Assembly: GCF_022179385.1 (NCBI RefSeq)
Contig: NZ_BPQS01000002.1
Location: forward strand, 186,001-250,000
Direction of reading: 5' to 3'
DNA length: 64,000 bases
Source of the DNA: Methylobacterium longum
GTDB lineage: Bacteria; Pseudomonadota; Alphaproteobacteria; Rhizobiales; Beijerinckiaceae
In this document: piece after piece, positions 1-9,643 of the stretch
Layout: every line of letters begins with the position of its first letter
How positions within the stretch are numbered: position 1 is the first letter of the stretch
Translations under genes and position numbers: made by a program
The notes under the pieces: model-generated
Database searches by the model: none
Seen by the model: only the letters and a program-made list of their open reading frames with translations
What the model was told of the DNA's origin: nothing

Positions 1-1096
<1,096 letters not shown>

Positions 1097-1201
1097 AACG
1101 GTTCCAGACTCGGGCCCGGAGAAGCCTTTGTCAATGCAGGGCCCGAACCGTAGAGGACAGATCCGATACATCCGTCGCCCGGTCGCCGTCCCCTGCCCGA
1201 T

Positions 1202-2032
1202 ATGCGTCTCCTGATCGGCTTCGGCCTCGCGGTCCTCCTCCTCTACGGTGTGTCGCTGGCCGCGCTGGCGTTCAATCAGCGCCGCTTCCTCTACCCGGGC
1301 GCCTACCGGACGCCGGTGCTTCTACCCACGCCAGAGGGCGTCGCCCCGATCACCCTGATCACCGCGGACCGCGAGCGGTTGCATGCCCTCTGGCGGCCGC
1401 CGGCCCCGGGCCGCGGCGTCGTCGTGACCTTCCACGGCAACGGCTCACGCCCCGAACCGCACGCGGCCCGCTTCACCGGCGAACCCTGGGCGGCGGCCGG
1501 TTGGGGGGTTCTGGCACCGGCCTACCGGGGCTATCCGGGTTCGACCGGCCAGCCGAGCGAGGAGGGCCTGATCCGGGACGGTCTGGCGGCCGTCGCCGCC
1601 GCCGCGGAGCGCGCCCCGGGGGCGCCGATCCTGCTGCACGGCCATTCCCTGGGCGCCGCCGTGGCGATCGCCGTCGCCGAGCGCGTCCCGGCCCTCGGGC
1701 TTTACCTAGAGGCGCCCTTCGACTCGATGACCCACGTGGTGCGGCTGCATGCCCCGCTGGTCCCGGCCTGGCTCCTGCGCGACACCTATCGCTCCGATCG
1801 GCGCATCCGCGCCGGAACCGGCCCCGTCCTGATCGTCCAGGGCCGCGACGACGCGGTGGTCCCGGCCAAGCTCGCTCTGGCCCTCGCGCGTGCGGCGGGA
1901 GCCCGGGCACGGTTCGATCCGGTCGCGGGCGATCACGTGTCCATTCTGGGCGTCCGGGATCGAGAGGCCGAGGCGCTGTTCGGCGGGTCGGTCGGTCCGG
2001 TCCGCGTGCGCGCAAAGCAGGTGGTACCGTAG
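1202..2032 (+). CDS. Alpha/beta hydrolase, membrane-anchored
   Basis: A 276-aa alpha/beta-fold hydrolase of the BEM46/YfhR kind. Residues 1-22 form one hydrophobic segment, probably a membrane anchor or uncleaved signal. An oxyanion-type FHGNG occurs near residue 78, the nucleophile elbow GHSLG at 147-151 (Ser149), and an acid-bearing QGRDDAVVP followed by a GDHVS histidine near the C-terminus, so the triad looks complete. The substrate cannot be deduced. It is divergent from thiC, with the riboswitch leader between them, so it is probably an independent unit. Confidence 0.85.
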   Translation: MRLLIGFGLAVLLLYGVSLAALAFNQRRFLYPGAYRTPVLLPTPEGVAPITLITADRERLHALWRPPAPGRGVVVTFHGNGSRPEPHAARFTGEPWAAAGWGVLAPAYRGYPGSTGQPSEEGLIRDGLAAVAAAAERAPGAPILLHGHSLGAAVAIAVAERVPALGLYLEAPFDSMTHVVRLHAPLVPAWLLRDTYRSDRRIRAGTGPVLIVQGRDDAVVPAKLALALARAAGARARFDPVAGDHVSILGVRDREAEALFGGSVGPVRVRAKQVVP

Positions 2033-2057
2033 CGGCAGGAACGCGAGGAGGAGGCGG

Positions 2058-2432
2058 ATGGTCGGCCGGCGCTCGCGGCGCTGGAGCGCCGATGATCCCG
2101 AAGCGATCGCGGCAGAGGCACGCGTCGATCCGATCTGCCCGCTCTGCGAGCGGCCGATCCCAGCGCGCGCCCGCTCCAGCCTCCATCACCTGACGCCGAA
2201 GCTGAAGGGGGGGACCCACGGTGGGACGGTACGGCTGCACCAGATCTGCCATTCCGCCATCCATGCGCGCTACAGCGAGGCCGAAATCGCCAAGCGTCTC
2301 GCCGACGTGGCGGCCCTGCGCATGGATCCTGAGATCACCCGGTTCCTCGCGTGGGTCCGGGGCAAGCCCGACGACTTCCATGCGGCAACACGCATGACGC
2401 GCGACCGGCGTGCGGCGAAGCGGCGAACCTGA
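2058..2432 (+). CDS. HNH endonuclease domain protein
   Basis: A 124-aa protein with a compact HNH fold: a CPLC zinc knuckle near residue 28, the catalytic HHLTPK, and a downstream HQICHSAIHA. The ATG at 2058 is preceded by an AGGAGGAGG ribosome site, which makes it preferable to earlier in-frame starts inside the hydrolase gene. Stand-alone HNH proteins of this size are common in Rhizobiales and most have no known target. It follows the hydrolase by 25 nt and may be cotranscribed. There is no toxin-immunity partner, phage gene or restriction gene beside it. Confidence 0.8.
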   Translation: MVGRRSRRWSADDPEAIAAEARVDPICPLCERPIPARARSSLHHLTPKLKGGTHGGTVRLHQICHSAIHARYSEAEIAKRLADVAALRMDPEITRFLAWVRGKPDDFHAATRMTRDRRAAKRRT

Positions 2433-2522
2433 CGGCCTGCCCACCAAGCCGACCGCGTTTACCGGGTGTTGGGCACGTCCAGAGGTCGCCGGCCGCGCGG
2501 CGGGAACCCGTCAACCTTGTCG

Positions 2523-3626
2523 ATGCAGGATGGTCCGGTCGCGGGGGCTGGATCGATGGGGCAGGCAGGTGGAACGGCGGGCCGGCTGGCCTGGGTCGAT
2601 GTCGCGAAGGGCATCTGCATCCTGCTGGTCGTCATGATGCACTCGGTCATCGGCACCGGGGAGGCCATGGGCGGAGAGGGCTTCCTGCACCCTGTAGTCG
2701 CCTTCGCGAAGCCGTTCCGGATCCCGGATTTCTTCCTGCTGTCCGGCCTGTTCATGGGCCGCGTAATCGACCGGGACTGGCGGCTGTTCTCCGACCGCCG
2801 CGTCGTGCACTTCGCGTACTTCTACCTGCTCTGGCTCGTGATCCAGTCGGCCGCCCGGTACGGGAAAATCGCCGGCAACGACGGGTTTGCGGCATTCGCC
2901 GGGCACCTCGCGCATGCCCTGATCGAGCCCTATTCGAGCCTGTGGTTCATCTACCTGCTGGCGGTGTTCTCGGTGGTGACGAAGGCGCTCCGCCGCGTCC
3001 CCGCGGCGGTGCTGCTGGCCGGCGCGGCGCTGCTGCAGATCGCCGATCTCCGCAGCGACTCGACCCTCATCGAGGAATTCTGCGCCCGCTACGTCTACTT
3101 CGTCGCCGGCTACCTCTTCGCGGACCGCATCTTCGCGCTGGCGGACGCCGCCCGTGCCCGGGTCGGCCTCGCCCTCTGCGGCCTCGCCGCCTGGGCCACG
3201 GTGGAGGGCTGGCTCGCCCTCACGCCGTCGAGCCATCCGGCCTATCCGACGCTGGCGAGCCTGCCCCTGGTAAGCCTCGCCCTCGGCGCGGCGGGGGGCC
3301 TGGCCATCGTCGTCGGGGCGGCGCTGATCACCCGGGCGGGCGGTCCGATCGCGGAGGCGATCCGGGTCTGCGGCCAGCGCTCGATCGTGATCTATCTGGC
3401 CTTCTCGTTGCCGATGGCCGCGATGCGGGGATATCTCGTCGGCACCGGCGCGATCGCAGATGTTGGCTTGGCGAGCGTGACCGTCATGGCGGCAGCCGTG
3501 CTGCTTCCACTGATTCTGGAGCGGATGGTGCGCAACACGCCGCTCGCGCTGCTGTTCGTCCGCCCCGCCCGGTTCCGGCTGGCGGAACCGGGCGTGCGGG
3601 GGCGACCGGCACTGCAGGTGACCTGA
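2523..3626 (+). CDS. Acyltransferase family 3 membrane protein
   Basis: A polytopic protein of the acyltransferase 3 (OafA/OpgC/NodX) family, which moves acyl groups onto cell-surface or periplasmic carbohydrates. It begins with the family signature WVDVAKGICILLVVMMHS, with the conserved His in helix 1, followed by the FFLLSGLF motif and about ten hydrophobic helices. Length is 367 aa from the ATG at 2523. Starts at 2466 or 2556 are also possible, because no strong ribosome site decides between them. There is no sugar-polymer cluster around it, so the acceptor is unknown. Confidence 0.82.
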   Translation: MQDGPVAGAGSMGQAGGTAGRLAWVDVAKGICILLVVMMHSVIGTGEAMGGEGFLHPVVAFAKPFRIPDFFLLSGLFMGRVIDRDWRLFSDRRVVHFAYFYLLWLVIQSAARYGKIAGNDGFAAFAGHLAHALIEPYSSLWFIYLLAVFSVVTKALRRVPAAVLLAGAALLQIADLRSDSTLIEEFCARYVYFVAGYLFADRIFALADAARARVGLALCGLAAWATVEGWLALTPSSHPAYPTLASLPLVSLALGAAGGLAIVVGAALITRAGGPIAEAIRVCGQRSIVIYLAFSLPMAAMRGYLVGTGAIADVGLASVTVMAAAVLLPLILERMVRNTPLALLFVRPARFRLAEPGVRGRPALQVT

Positions 3627-3635
3627 GCCGGCGCG

Positions 3636-3881
3636 TCAGCCCTCGAAGGCGATGCCGATCCGGCGGTCCCGCCGCCACGCCACGGAAGCTAGCCGCGGAT
3701 CGCTGTTCTCGGTCAGGCGCAGCGGGAAGCGATCGGGCACGGCTTGGTCCTCCGCCACCTCGATCTGGGCGCCCGTCTCGGTCGCGTCCCAGACGAGGCA
3801 GCCGACCTCGCCGCAGGCGAGCAGCAGCGTGCCGAACGTGAAGGCGTTCTTTCGGAAAGCGCCGCGGCGATTCTCCGTCAT
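3636..3881 (-). CDS. PilZ domain protein, short
   Basis: About 81 aa, essentially one PilZ domain, the fold that binds cyclic di-GMP. The sequence begins MTENRRGAFRKNAF, giving the arginine-rich loop, and carries WDATETGAQIEV, which fits the (D/N)xSxxG motif with Thr replacing Ser. The start at 3881 follows a GGAGGGG; an ATG 12 nt upstream is an alternative. A longer frame extends to 4031 but lacks typical coding character. The gene is convergent with the acyltransferase. A diguanylate cyclase lies 4 kb away and could supply the ligand, though the link is only by proximity. Confidence 0.68.
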   Translation of the reverse strand: MTENRRGAFRKNAFTFGTLLLACGEVGCLVWDATETGAQIEVAEDQAVPDRFPLRLTENSDPRLASVAWRRDRRIGIAFEG

Positions 3882-3893
3882 CAGCCCCTCCAT

Positions 3894-4413
3894 CCATCGG
3901 ATCCGCGAGCCCGCGGAGCCGGACCCGGCACGGCGGGACGATGCCGGATGGCGGTTAACAGGCTGAATACCGCCTCTGAATTGCCTGCGGGTTTCGAGAT
4001 CAATAATCGCCCGGTTCGCCGCGCCGGCCACAACCGGACGGTCCGTAGTCTTCTGCGTTCGGTCGGTGCGCGAACCTCACGGCGACTGGAGCTTCGGCCA
4101 CGGTTCGTGCCGACGTCGCGCTCCCGCATGCGGCCCGCTCGATGCGGCGTATGGCGCCGGCAGGTGCGCGGTGGGGGCGGTGCGATCGGGCCCTCTCCCT
4201 CGTCGAGGCGCCGAGGGCTGCGCCAACCGGTCCACGCTCGTTCGAGAATCCCCCTGGCTCGTCGCGGCGCGGCCGCATAATCGGGTTGACGGCTTCCGGC
4301 CGAGCGCCTCGCTCGCTATGGCGTCCCATCGGCCTGCCGGGTGCCGGCGATGCTGCGACGATCATCGGACCCGCCGCGGGATCACCGGAGATCGGCGCTC
4401 TGAGGAGACCTTC
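3894..4413. other. Intergenic, no gene recognised
   Basis: About 520 nt between the PilZ gene and the coiled-coil gene. Several open frames cross it, but none shows a family match or a ribosome site with a sensible start. An A+T-rich patch near 3953-4010 may hold the promoter of the PilZ gene. No RNA gene or repeat was recognised. Confidence 0.5.
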
Positions 4414-4806
4414 ATGAGGGACGCGTCCGCGCAGGAGCTCTTGCTGCTCAGCGCCCTGCAGGAATGCCGGATCCAGCTGGACGCCGCGCGCATGGACCAG
4501 GCGCGCCGCGACGCCGTCCGTGGCGACCTGGAGGACGCGCTCCGGCGGGAAGCGGCCTTGAAGGACGAGCTCGTACGGGAGCGGGAGCGGACGGAGGCGG
4601 TCCGATTGGTCCTGCGGGCGTTCGCGGCCAGCGTCGGCCGGTTCGGATTGCGCCGCCGCCTGTTCCTGTCGCGGATCGCCCGCCTCGGCCGGGAGACGCC
4701 GGATGCCGGTCCGCAAGCCGCCCGGCATCAGGTGTTGCTCGAGGAAGCCCGGCATGTCCTCGGGGCCCCGCTACCGGCGGAGGCGGCGCCGGAGAGCCGA
4801 CGCTGA
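4414..4806 (+). CDS. Hypothetical coiled-coil protein
   Basis: A 130-aa, strongly charged helical protein, rich in Arg, Glu and Leu over residues 10-70, with a heptad-like pattern suggesting a coiled coil. There is no Cys and no signal peptide. The ATG at 4414 follows TGAGGAGACC, a good ribosome site, whereas the open frame extends upstream to 4066 without support. I do not recognise a family. The gene stands alone between two stretches that look non-coding or decayed. Confidence 0.6.
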   Translation: MRDASAQELLLLSALQECRIQLDAARMDQARRDAVRGDLEDALRREAALKDELVRERERTEAVRLVLRAFAASVGRFGLRRRLFLSRIARLGRETPDAGPQAARHQVLLEEARHVLGAPLPAEAAPESRR

Positions 4807-4879
4807 CGCGCTCCAGGGTGGCGACGCGGGACCTTCCGCGGAGCTTCACCACCGCTGCCGAAGGGGTGGTGTCGACCGA

Positions 4880-5045
4880 GGCGCTGGGGTCGCTCGCGAA
4901 GATTCACACCGGGCGCTGGCTGCACGATCCGCTCCGGTGCGGTGTCACCCATCCATCGACGTTCAGCCGAACCTTCCGTCGGCGGTCGGCATCTCGGCGC
5001 GCGAGCGCAAGCCTCCCCGCCGAGGGGACCCGCTCCGACGGCCCT
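4880..5045 (+). pseudogene. Relic of an AraC-family regulator C-terminus, frameshifted
   Basis: One frame encodes CGVTHPSTFSRTFRRR, which matches the second helix-turn-helix of AraC/XylS regulators (normally CGF.hpSTFSRaFrr). It then loses homology, while the next frame continues with VGISARERK, the expected next residues. Adding one T at about 4986 restores FRRRFGISARERK in a single frame, so a one-base deletion is the simplest explanation. Upstream residues are only weakly AraC-like and no N-terminal domain or start survives. The rest of 4807-5500 holds nothing else I recognise. Confidence 0.5.
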
Positions 5046-5500
5046 GAACGCCGTCTCCGGATACCGAGGGATGTCAGATGCCGTCTGCGCGGAGGCCGTC
5101 GCGACGAGCCGGTGCCGCTGAGGCGGCGGAGCCGCCGCTGTCGGACTGCGCAACCGATCCTGCCAGCGGCGATACCGGGCTGGAAGCGGTAGCCGGCGCG
5201 ACATCCGCTCCCGACCGATGCGGCCTGACGGCGAACCGACCTCCTCCCGGTCCGGCGGTCGGCTCAGGATCTGGCTGAGCCCCGGTACCGCCTGGGTCGC
5301 CGGTAGCCTTAACCGAATGGCCACCCTTCTCCCCCACCGTTACCGCGCTGCGGTCACAAACGGATTCGAAAGGGTGGGCCGGCGGTGCTGACCCACGGGT
5401 CATTTCCGTCCGCAGCGCGAAACCGCCGCATTTGACGTGCGGAAACCGTTCCGCACCGCAGAAGAGACGGGCCGGTTCGGATCATTCGAAGACGGGATGC

Positions 5501-7675
5501 ATGGCCAAGGGTCGAGGCAGGATTGAGCCGAACTTCGACGTGCCCGAAGGGCGCGCGCGGGATCGCGGCGAACTCGATCTGCGCCTGTCCCGCGACGACC
5601 GTCCCGGGACAGGAGACCGCGTGGCGAAGCGATCGGGCGGGACATCGCGCCAGCCGACCAAGGCGACAGGCCGCTCGAAAGCGCCGGGCCGCGGCCGGCG
5701 TCGCCGCTCCTGGCTCGGCCGGCTCACCTACGCGACCGTGGTGCTCGGCCTCTGGGGCGTCATCGGGCTGGCCGGTCTGATCGCGTATCACGCCTCCCAG
5801 TTGCCGCCGATCGACCAGCTCGCGGTGCCGAAGCGTCCGCCCAACATCGCCATCCTGGCGAGCGACGGCTCGCTGCTCGCCAACCGCGGCGAGACCGGCG
5901 GCCGGGTGGTCTCGATCAAGGAGCTTCCGCCCTACCTGCCGCGGGCCTTCGTGGCGATCGAGGACCGGCGGTTCTACCAGCATTTCGGTGTCGACCCGGT
6001 CGGTATCCTGCGGGCCATCGGCCAGAACCTGACCCGGCGCGGAGTCGCGCAGGGCGGTTCGACCCTCACCCAGCAGCTCGCCAAGAACCTCTTCCTGACG
6101 CCGGAGCGCTCCGCATCGCGCAAGATCCAGGAGGCGATCCTCGCCCTCTGGCTGGAGCACAAATACTCCAAGGACGAGATCCTCGAACTCTACCTGAACC
6201 GCGTCTATTTCGGTGCCGGCGCCTACGGCGTCGAGGCCGCGGCGCAGCGCTACTTCGGCAAGCCCGCCAAGGAGGTCAGCCTCGCGCAGGCCGCGATGCT
6301 CGGAGGTCTCGTGCAGGCGCCCTCGCGGCTCGCGCCGAACCGCAACCTTCCGGCCGCCCAGGCGCGCGCTGCCCAGGTTCTCGCCGCCATGCAGGAACTC
6401 GCCTTCGTCCCCGCGCAGGACGTGAAGGTGGCGCTCGCCCAGCCGGCGAGACCCGCCAACGCCCGCGGCGGCGGCTCGGCCAACTACGTCGCCGACCTCG
6501 TGATGGACGTGCTCGACGATTACGTCGGCAAGTTCGACACTGACATCACCGTCCAGACGACCGTCGATACGGGGATGCAGGCGCTGGCCGAGAAGGCGCT
6601 CACCGACGAACTCAACGCCAAGGGCGCGCGCTTCAACGTGAGCCAGGGCGCCGTGGTCTCCATGCGACCCGACGGCGCGATCCGCGCGCTGATCGGCGGC
6701 CGCGACTACGCGCAGAGTCAGTTCAACCGCGCCACCACGGCGAAGCGGCAGCCCGGCTCCTCGTTCAAGCCCTTCGTCTACCTCGCCGCGGTGGAGCGCG
6801 GCGCGACCCCCGATTCCGTGCGGGAGGATGCCCCGATCCGGATCGGCAACTGGGCGCCGGAGAACTATTCCCACCGCTACGAGGGCGCGGTCACGCTCCG
6901 GACGGCGCTGGCGCAGTCCCTCAACACCGTGGCGGTGCGGCTCGGCCAGGAAGTCGGCCCGAAGGCCGTAGTCCAGACCGCGCAGAAGCTCGGCATCACC
7001 TCGCCGCTCCAGGCCAACGGCTCGATCGCGCTGGGCACCTCCGAGGTGACGCTGCTGGAGATGGTCGGCGCCTACGGGGCCTTCGCCAACGGCGGCACCG
7101 GCGTGATCCCGTACGTTGTCACGGCGGTGAAGGGTCAGGACGGCAAGGTACTCTACAAGCGGGCCGACAGCGGGCTGGGCCGGGTGATGAGCGCCGATGC
7201 CGACGGCATGATGAACGCGATGATGCACGAGACCTTCGTGTCGGGTACCGGCAAGAAGGCCGACATCCCGGGCTGGGACCTCGCGGGCAAGAGCGGCACC
7301 ACCCAGGATTATCGCGACGCGTGGTTCATCGGCTTCTCGGGCAGTCTCGTGACCGGCGTGTGGCTCGGCAACGACGATGGCGAGCTGACCAAGAAGGTGT
7401 CGGGCGGCAACCTGCCCGCCGAGATCTGGAAGACCTACATGACGCAGGCCCTGAAGGGGCAAGCGCCGGTTCCGCTTCCGGGGCTCAACCGCTGGCGCAG
7501 GGCGCCGGAAACCACCGCCTCCGTGGCGAGCGCCGCTCCGCCGTCGCCGGCCGGGATCCTAGGCCAGATCTTCGGTGACCAGGAAGCGCCGGCGCCGCGT
7601 CAGGCCGCGCCGACGCGCCGGGCGCAGAAGGACGACCGCAACTTCATCGAGAAGCTGTTCGGGATCGGGGACTGA
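5501..7675 (+). CDS. mrcA: Penicillin-binding protein 1A, bifunctional transglycosylase/transpeptidase
   Basis: A 724-aa class A penicillin-binding protein that polymerises lipid II into glycan and crosslinks it in the periplasm. It has an Arg/Lys-rich cytoplasmic tail (1-72) and one membrane helix (about 75-97). The GT51 domain carries EDRRFYQHFG at 154-163 (catalytic Glu154) and GGSTLTQQLAKN at 185-196. The transpeptidase domain carries SSFK at 420-423 (nucleophile Ser420), an SLN motif and KSGTT at 597-601. The tail after residue 660 is proline- and alanine-rich. The ATG at 5501 is the first sensible start; an upstream extension to 5432 lacks coding character. It appears monocistronic. Confidence 0.93.
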   Translation: MAKGRGRIEPNFDVPEGRARDRGELDLRLSRDDRPGTGDRVAKRSGGTSRQPTKATGRSKAPGRGRRRRSWLGRLTYATVVLGLWGVIGLAGLIAYHASQLPPIDQLAVPKRPPNIAILASDGSLLANRGETGGRVVSIKELPPYLPRAFVAIEDRRFYQHFGVDPVGILRAIGQNLTRRGVAQGGSTLTQQLAKNLFLTPERSASRKIQEAILALWLEHKYSKDEILELYLNRVYFGAGAYGVEAAAQRYFGKPAKEVSLAQAAMLGGLVQAPSRLAPNRNLPAAQARAAQVLAAMQELAFVPAQDVKVALAQPARPANARGGGSANYVADLVMDVLDDYVGKFDTDITVQTTVDTGMQALAEKALTDELNAKGARFNVSQGAVVSMRPDGAIRALIGGRDYAQSQFNRATTAKRQPGSSFKPFVYLAAVERGATPDSVREDAPIRIGNWAPENYSHRYEGAVTLRTALAQSLNTVAVRLGQEVGPKAVVQTAQKLGITSPLQANGSIALGTSEVTLLEMVGAYGAFANGGTGVIPYVVTAVKGQDGKVLYKRADSGLGRVMSADADGMMNAMMHETFVSGTGKKADIPGWDLAGKSGTTQDYRDAWFIGFSGSLVTGVWLGNDDGELTKKVSGGNLPAEIWKTYMTQALKGQAPVPLPGLNRWRRAPETTASVASAAPPSPAGILGQIFGDQEAPAPRQAAPTRRAQKDDRNFIEKLFGIGD

Positions 7676-7715
7676 GTTCCTTCGTCTAAGCCGCCGGGTC
7701 GGTTCGAGTGGCTCG

Positions 7716-7817
7716 TCACGGCTGCATCAACATCTGGTCCGCGAGGCGGGTCAGCGCGTTCTCGATCTCGGCGAGTCCCGGCCTCGGGCTTCGCGTTGCC
7801 GGCTCCGATGCCGTCAC
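7716..7817 (-). CDS. Possible 33-aa micro-ORF
   Basis: A GTG-initiated frame on the minus strand ending GLAEIENALTRLADQMLMQP, with GC-ending codons typical of genes here and a helical, amphipathic C-terminal half. It could be a small peptide or the C-terminal remnant of a lost gene, because the frame stays open upstream. There is no convincing ribosome site and no recognised family. Confidence 0.2.
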   Translation of the reverse strand: MTASEPATRSPRPGLAEIENALTRLADQMLMQP

Positions 7818-7935
7818 TTGGCCTATCGCGGCTGTCGGGCGGCAATTCGGAACCGGGGTAAGTCGCGGAAGACGTGGGTCGAATTGCCTTCTCGACCGCT
7901 CGCGGCGTCGATGGGCCAACGGCCGTATACGGTAT

Positions 7936-7966
7936 GCGCTGATAGGATTAAGCGCTTTATCAGTGC
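7936..7966. promoter_or_regulatory. Inverted repeat upstream of diguanylate cyclase, candidate operator
   Basis: GCGCTGATA (7936-7944) and TATCAGTGC (7958-7966) are inverted repeats matching at 8 of 9 positions, with a 13-nt spacer. A second dyad, CCGTATACGG, ends 4 nt upstream. The pair lies about 110 nt before the cyclase ATG in an A+T-enriched stretch. It could be a regulator binding site or a weak hairpin; no T-run follows it. Confidence 0.35.
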
Positions 7967-8078
7967 GAAAATCGCCGCATAACGCCTTCTTCAATATTGG
8001 AAGCCCAAGATCGGTGCCGATCAGTGATCCGGCGGCCGCGCATCCGCGTGCCACCGCAGCCGTCCCGACCAGATCTTC

Positions 8079-9629
8079 ATGGCCCTGCGATCGACCGCCA
8101 TAGCGATCCGCGCGCATCTCGCGGATCGCGCCACGCGCCTGATCGCGGCCGCCGGGGCGAGCCTGCTGGTCTGCCTGACCCTGCTCGGCGCCTACCTCTG
8201 CGCCGACCTGCGCGGGACTGCCTGGCACAACGCTCGCCGCGATGCCGGGAACCTGCTGTCGATCATCGAGGAGGGCGTGGGACACAGCGTCCGGAACTAC
8301 GATCGGGCCATGCGCGAGGCCGCTCGTCTGGCGATGCGGCCGGACGTGGTGGCGCTCGAGCCCGGGCTCCGGCGCCTCGCCTTGTTCGACGTGGCCGCCG
8401 CGGGATCGGGCCTCGGGCCGATGGCCGTCACCGACGCGACCGGTCACGTGGTCATGACGAGCGATCCGAACCAGAAGAATCGTCCCGACCTGAGCGACCT
8501 GCCGGAATTCGCGGCCGCACAGGCCGCGCCGCAGGCAGGGCTGATCCTGACCGGGCCGACCCGCTCCCGTCTGACGGGACAGGCGATCATCCGCTTGACC
8601 CGCCGGATCGAGACCCCGGACGGTGCCTTCGCGGGCATCGTGACCGGCGCGATCGTCCTGGAGCACTTCCAGGCGCTGTTCGACCGCCTGCGCTTCGAAG
8701 CCGGGCTCACCATCAATGTGTTCCATCAGGACGGAACGCTGCTGATGCGCGCGCCGGCGCGACCGGAGGCACTCGGCCGAAACATCGCCTCGAGCGCGGG
8801 CTACCAGATTTACCGCGCCCAGGCGCGCGGCGACTTCCTGGGGCGCTCCAGTCTCGATGGGGAGGCGCGGCTCTACGTCTTCTCGAATCTCGATCAATTG
8901 CCGCTGATCGTGACCGTGGCCACGAGCCTCGACAGCATCCGGGCGCTCTGGGTCTACAAGGCCGCGATCATCGCCATTCTGATCCTGTGCCTCAATGTCC
9001 TGACATTGGGGCTGACCGTGCTGCTCCACCGGGAAGTCGGGCGGCGCGCCGCCGCGGAGGCGGATACGCGGGAGACCAATGCCGCGCTCACGGTCCTGGC
9101 CCGGACCGATGGTCTGACCGGCCTGCCGAACCGCCGCAGCTACGACGAGCGCGTTGCGTCGGAGTGGAGGCGAGCCGCGCAACTCGGTGTCCCGCTGGCC
9201 CTGCTGATCGTCGATGCGGACCACTTCAAGCAGTTCAACGACTGGTTCGGTCACCAGCGCGGCGACGATGTTCTGCGCGCAGTCGCCGAGTGCCTGCGCC
9301 GGACGCATTCCTCCGGCGGCCTCAGCTTCAGGATCGGTGGTGAGGAGTTCGTGGTGCTCCTGCCCGCGCTCGACGCGACGGCCGCCAGCGACGTAGCCGA
9401 GCGCGTTCGTCGATCCGTCGTGAACCTTCAGATCGCGCATGCGCCGGAGGTCGGAAGCGTCGCGACGGTCAGCATCGGGGTCGCCAGCGCCGAGCCCGGA
9501 ACGGGCGGCACGCCCGATGCCCTGTTCGTGGCGGCGGATGCCGCGCTCTATGCCGCCAAGAAGGCCGGTCGCAACAGGGTCCGAACGGCGCCCCGGTCCG
9601 GGGCGCCCGCGCTCCAGCGGCGCGCCTGA
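8079..9629 (+). CDS. Diguanylate cyclase with CACHE-type sensor
   Basis: A 516-aa membrane protein predicted to make cyclic di-GMP. Residues 20-42 form a membrane helix. Residues about 50-290 form a periplasmic sensor of the dCACHE kind (NYDRAMREAARLA, later RIETPDGAFAGIV). A second helix covers about 300-323. The GGDEF domain starts at DGLTGLPNRRSYDER and has GGEEF at 420-424, so the active site looks intact. The inhibitory I-site RxxD expected just before GGEEF is absent (HSSG in its place), which suggests no product inhibition. Its ligand is unknown. It is a single gene with dyads upstream. Confidence 0.9.
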   Translation: MALRSTAIAIRAHLADRATRLIAAAGASLLVCLTLLGAYLCADLRGTAWHNARRDAGNLLSIIEEGVGHSVRNYDRAMREAARLAMRPDVVALEPGLRRLALFDVAAAGSGLGPMAVTDATGHVVMTSDPNQKNRPDLSDLPEFAAAQAAPQAGLILTGPTRSRLTGQAIIRLTRRIETPDGAFAGIVTGAIVLEHFQALFDRLRFEAGLTINVFHQDGTLLMRAPARPEALGRNIASSAGYQIYRAQARGDFLGRSSLDGEARLYVFSNLDQLPLIVTVATSLDSIRALWVYKAAIIAILILCLNVLTLGLTVLLHREVGRRAAAEADTRETNAALTVLARTDGLTGLPNRRSYDERVASEWRRAAQLGVPLALLIVDADHFKQFNDWFGHQRGDDVLRAVAECLRRTHSSGGLSFRIGGEEFVVLLPALDATAASDVAERVRRSVVNLQIAHAPEVGSVATVSIGVASAEPGTGGTPDALFVAADAALYAAKKAGRNRVRTAPRSGAPALQRRA

Positions 9630-9643
9630 GACCGGGCAGGAAG

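Larger units (their letters stand above)
7676..8078. other. Intergenic region upstream of the diguanylate cyclase
   Basis: About 400 nt. Besides the micro-ORF on the minus strand, it contains two dyads, a perfect CCGTATACGG at 7923-7932 and a 9-nt inverted repeat at 7936-7966. The patch 7925-8000 is A+T-richer than its surroundings and is probably the control region of the downstream gene. Confidence 0.5.

Noticed and set aside
4860..5500. Functional regulator gene upstream of penicillin-binding protein 1A
   Set aside because: Only one helix-turn-helix segment survives, with a frameshift and no start; called as relic instead.
5354..7462. 702-codon minus frame opposite penicillin-binding protein 1A
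   Set aside because: It is a GC-driven shadow; no signature and no ribosome site.
7690..7710. tRNA-like GGTTCGAGT segment
   Set aside because: It resembles a T-loop but no acceptor, D or anticodon arm can be formed around it.
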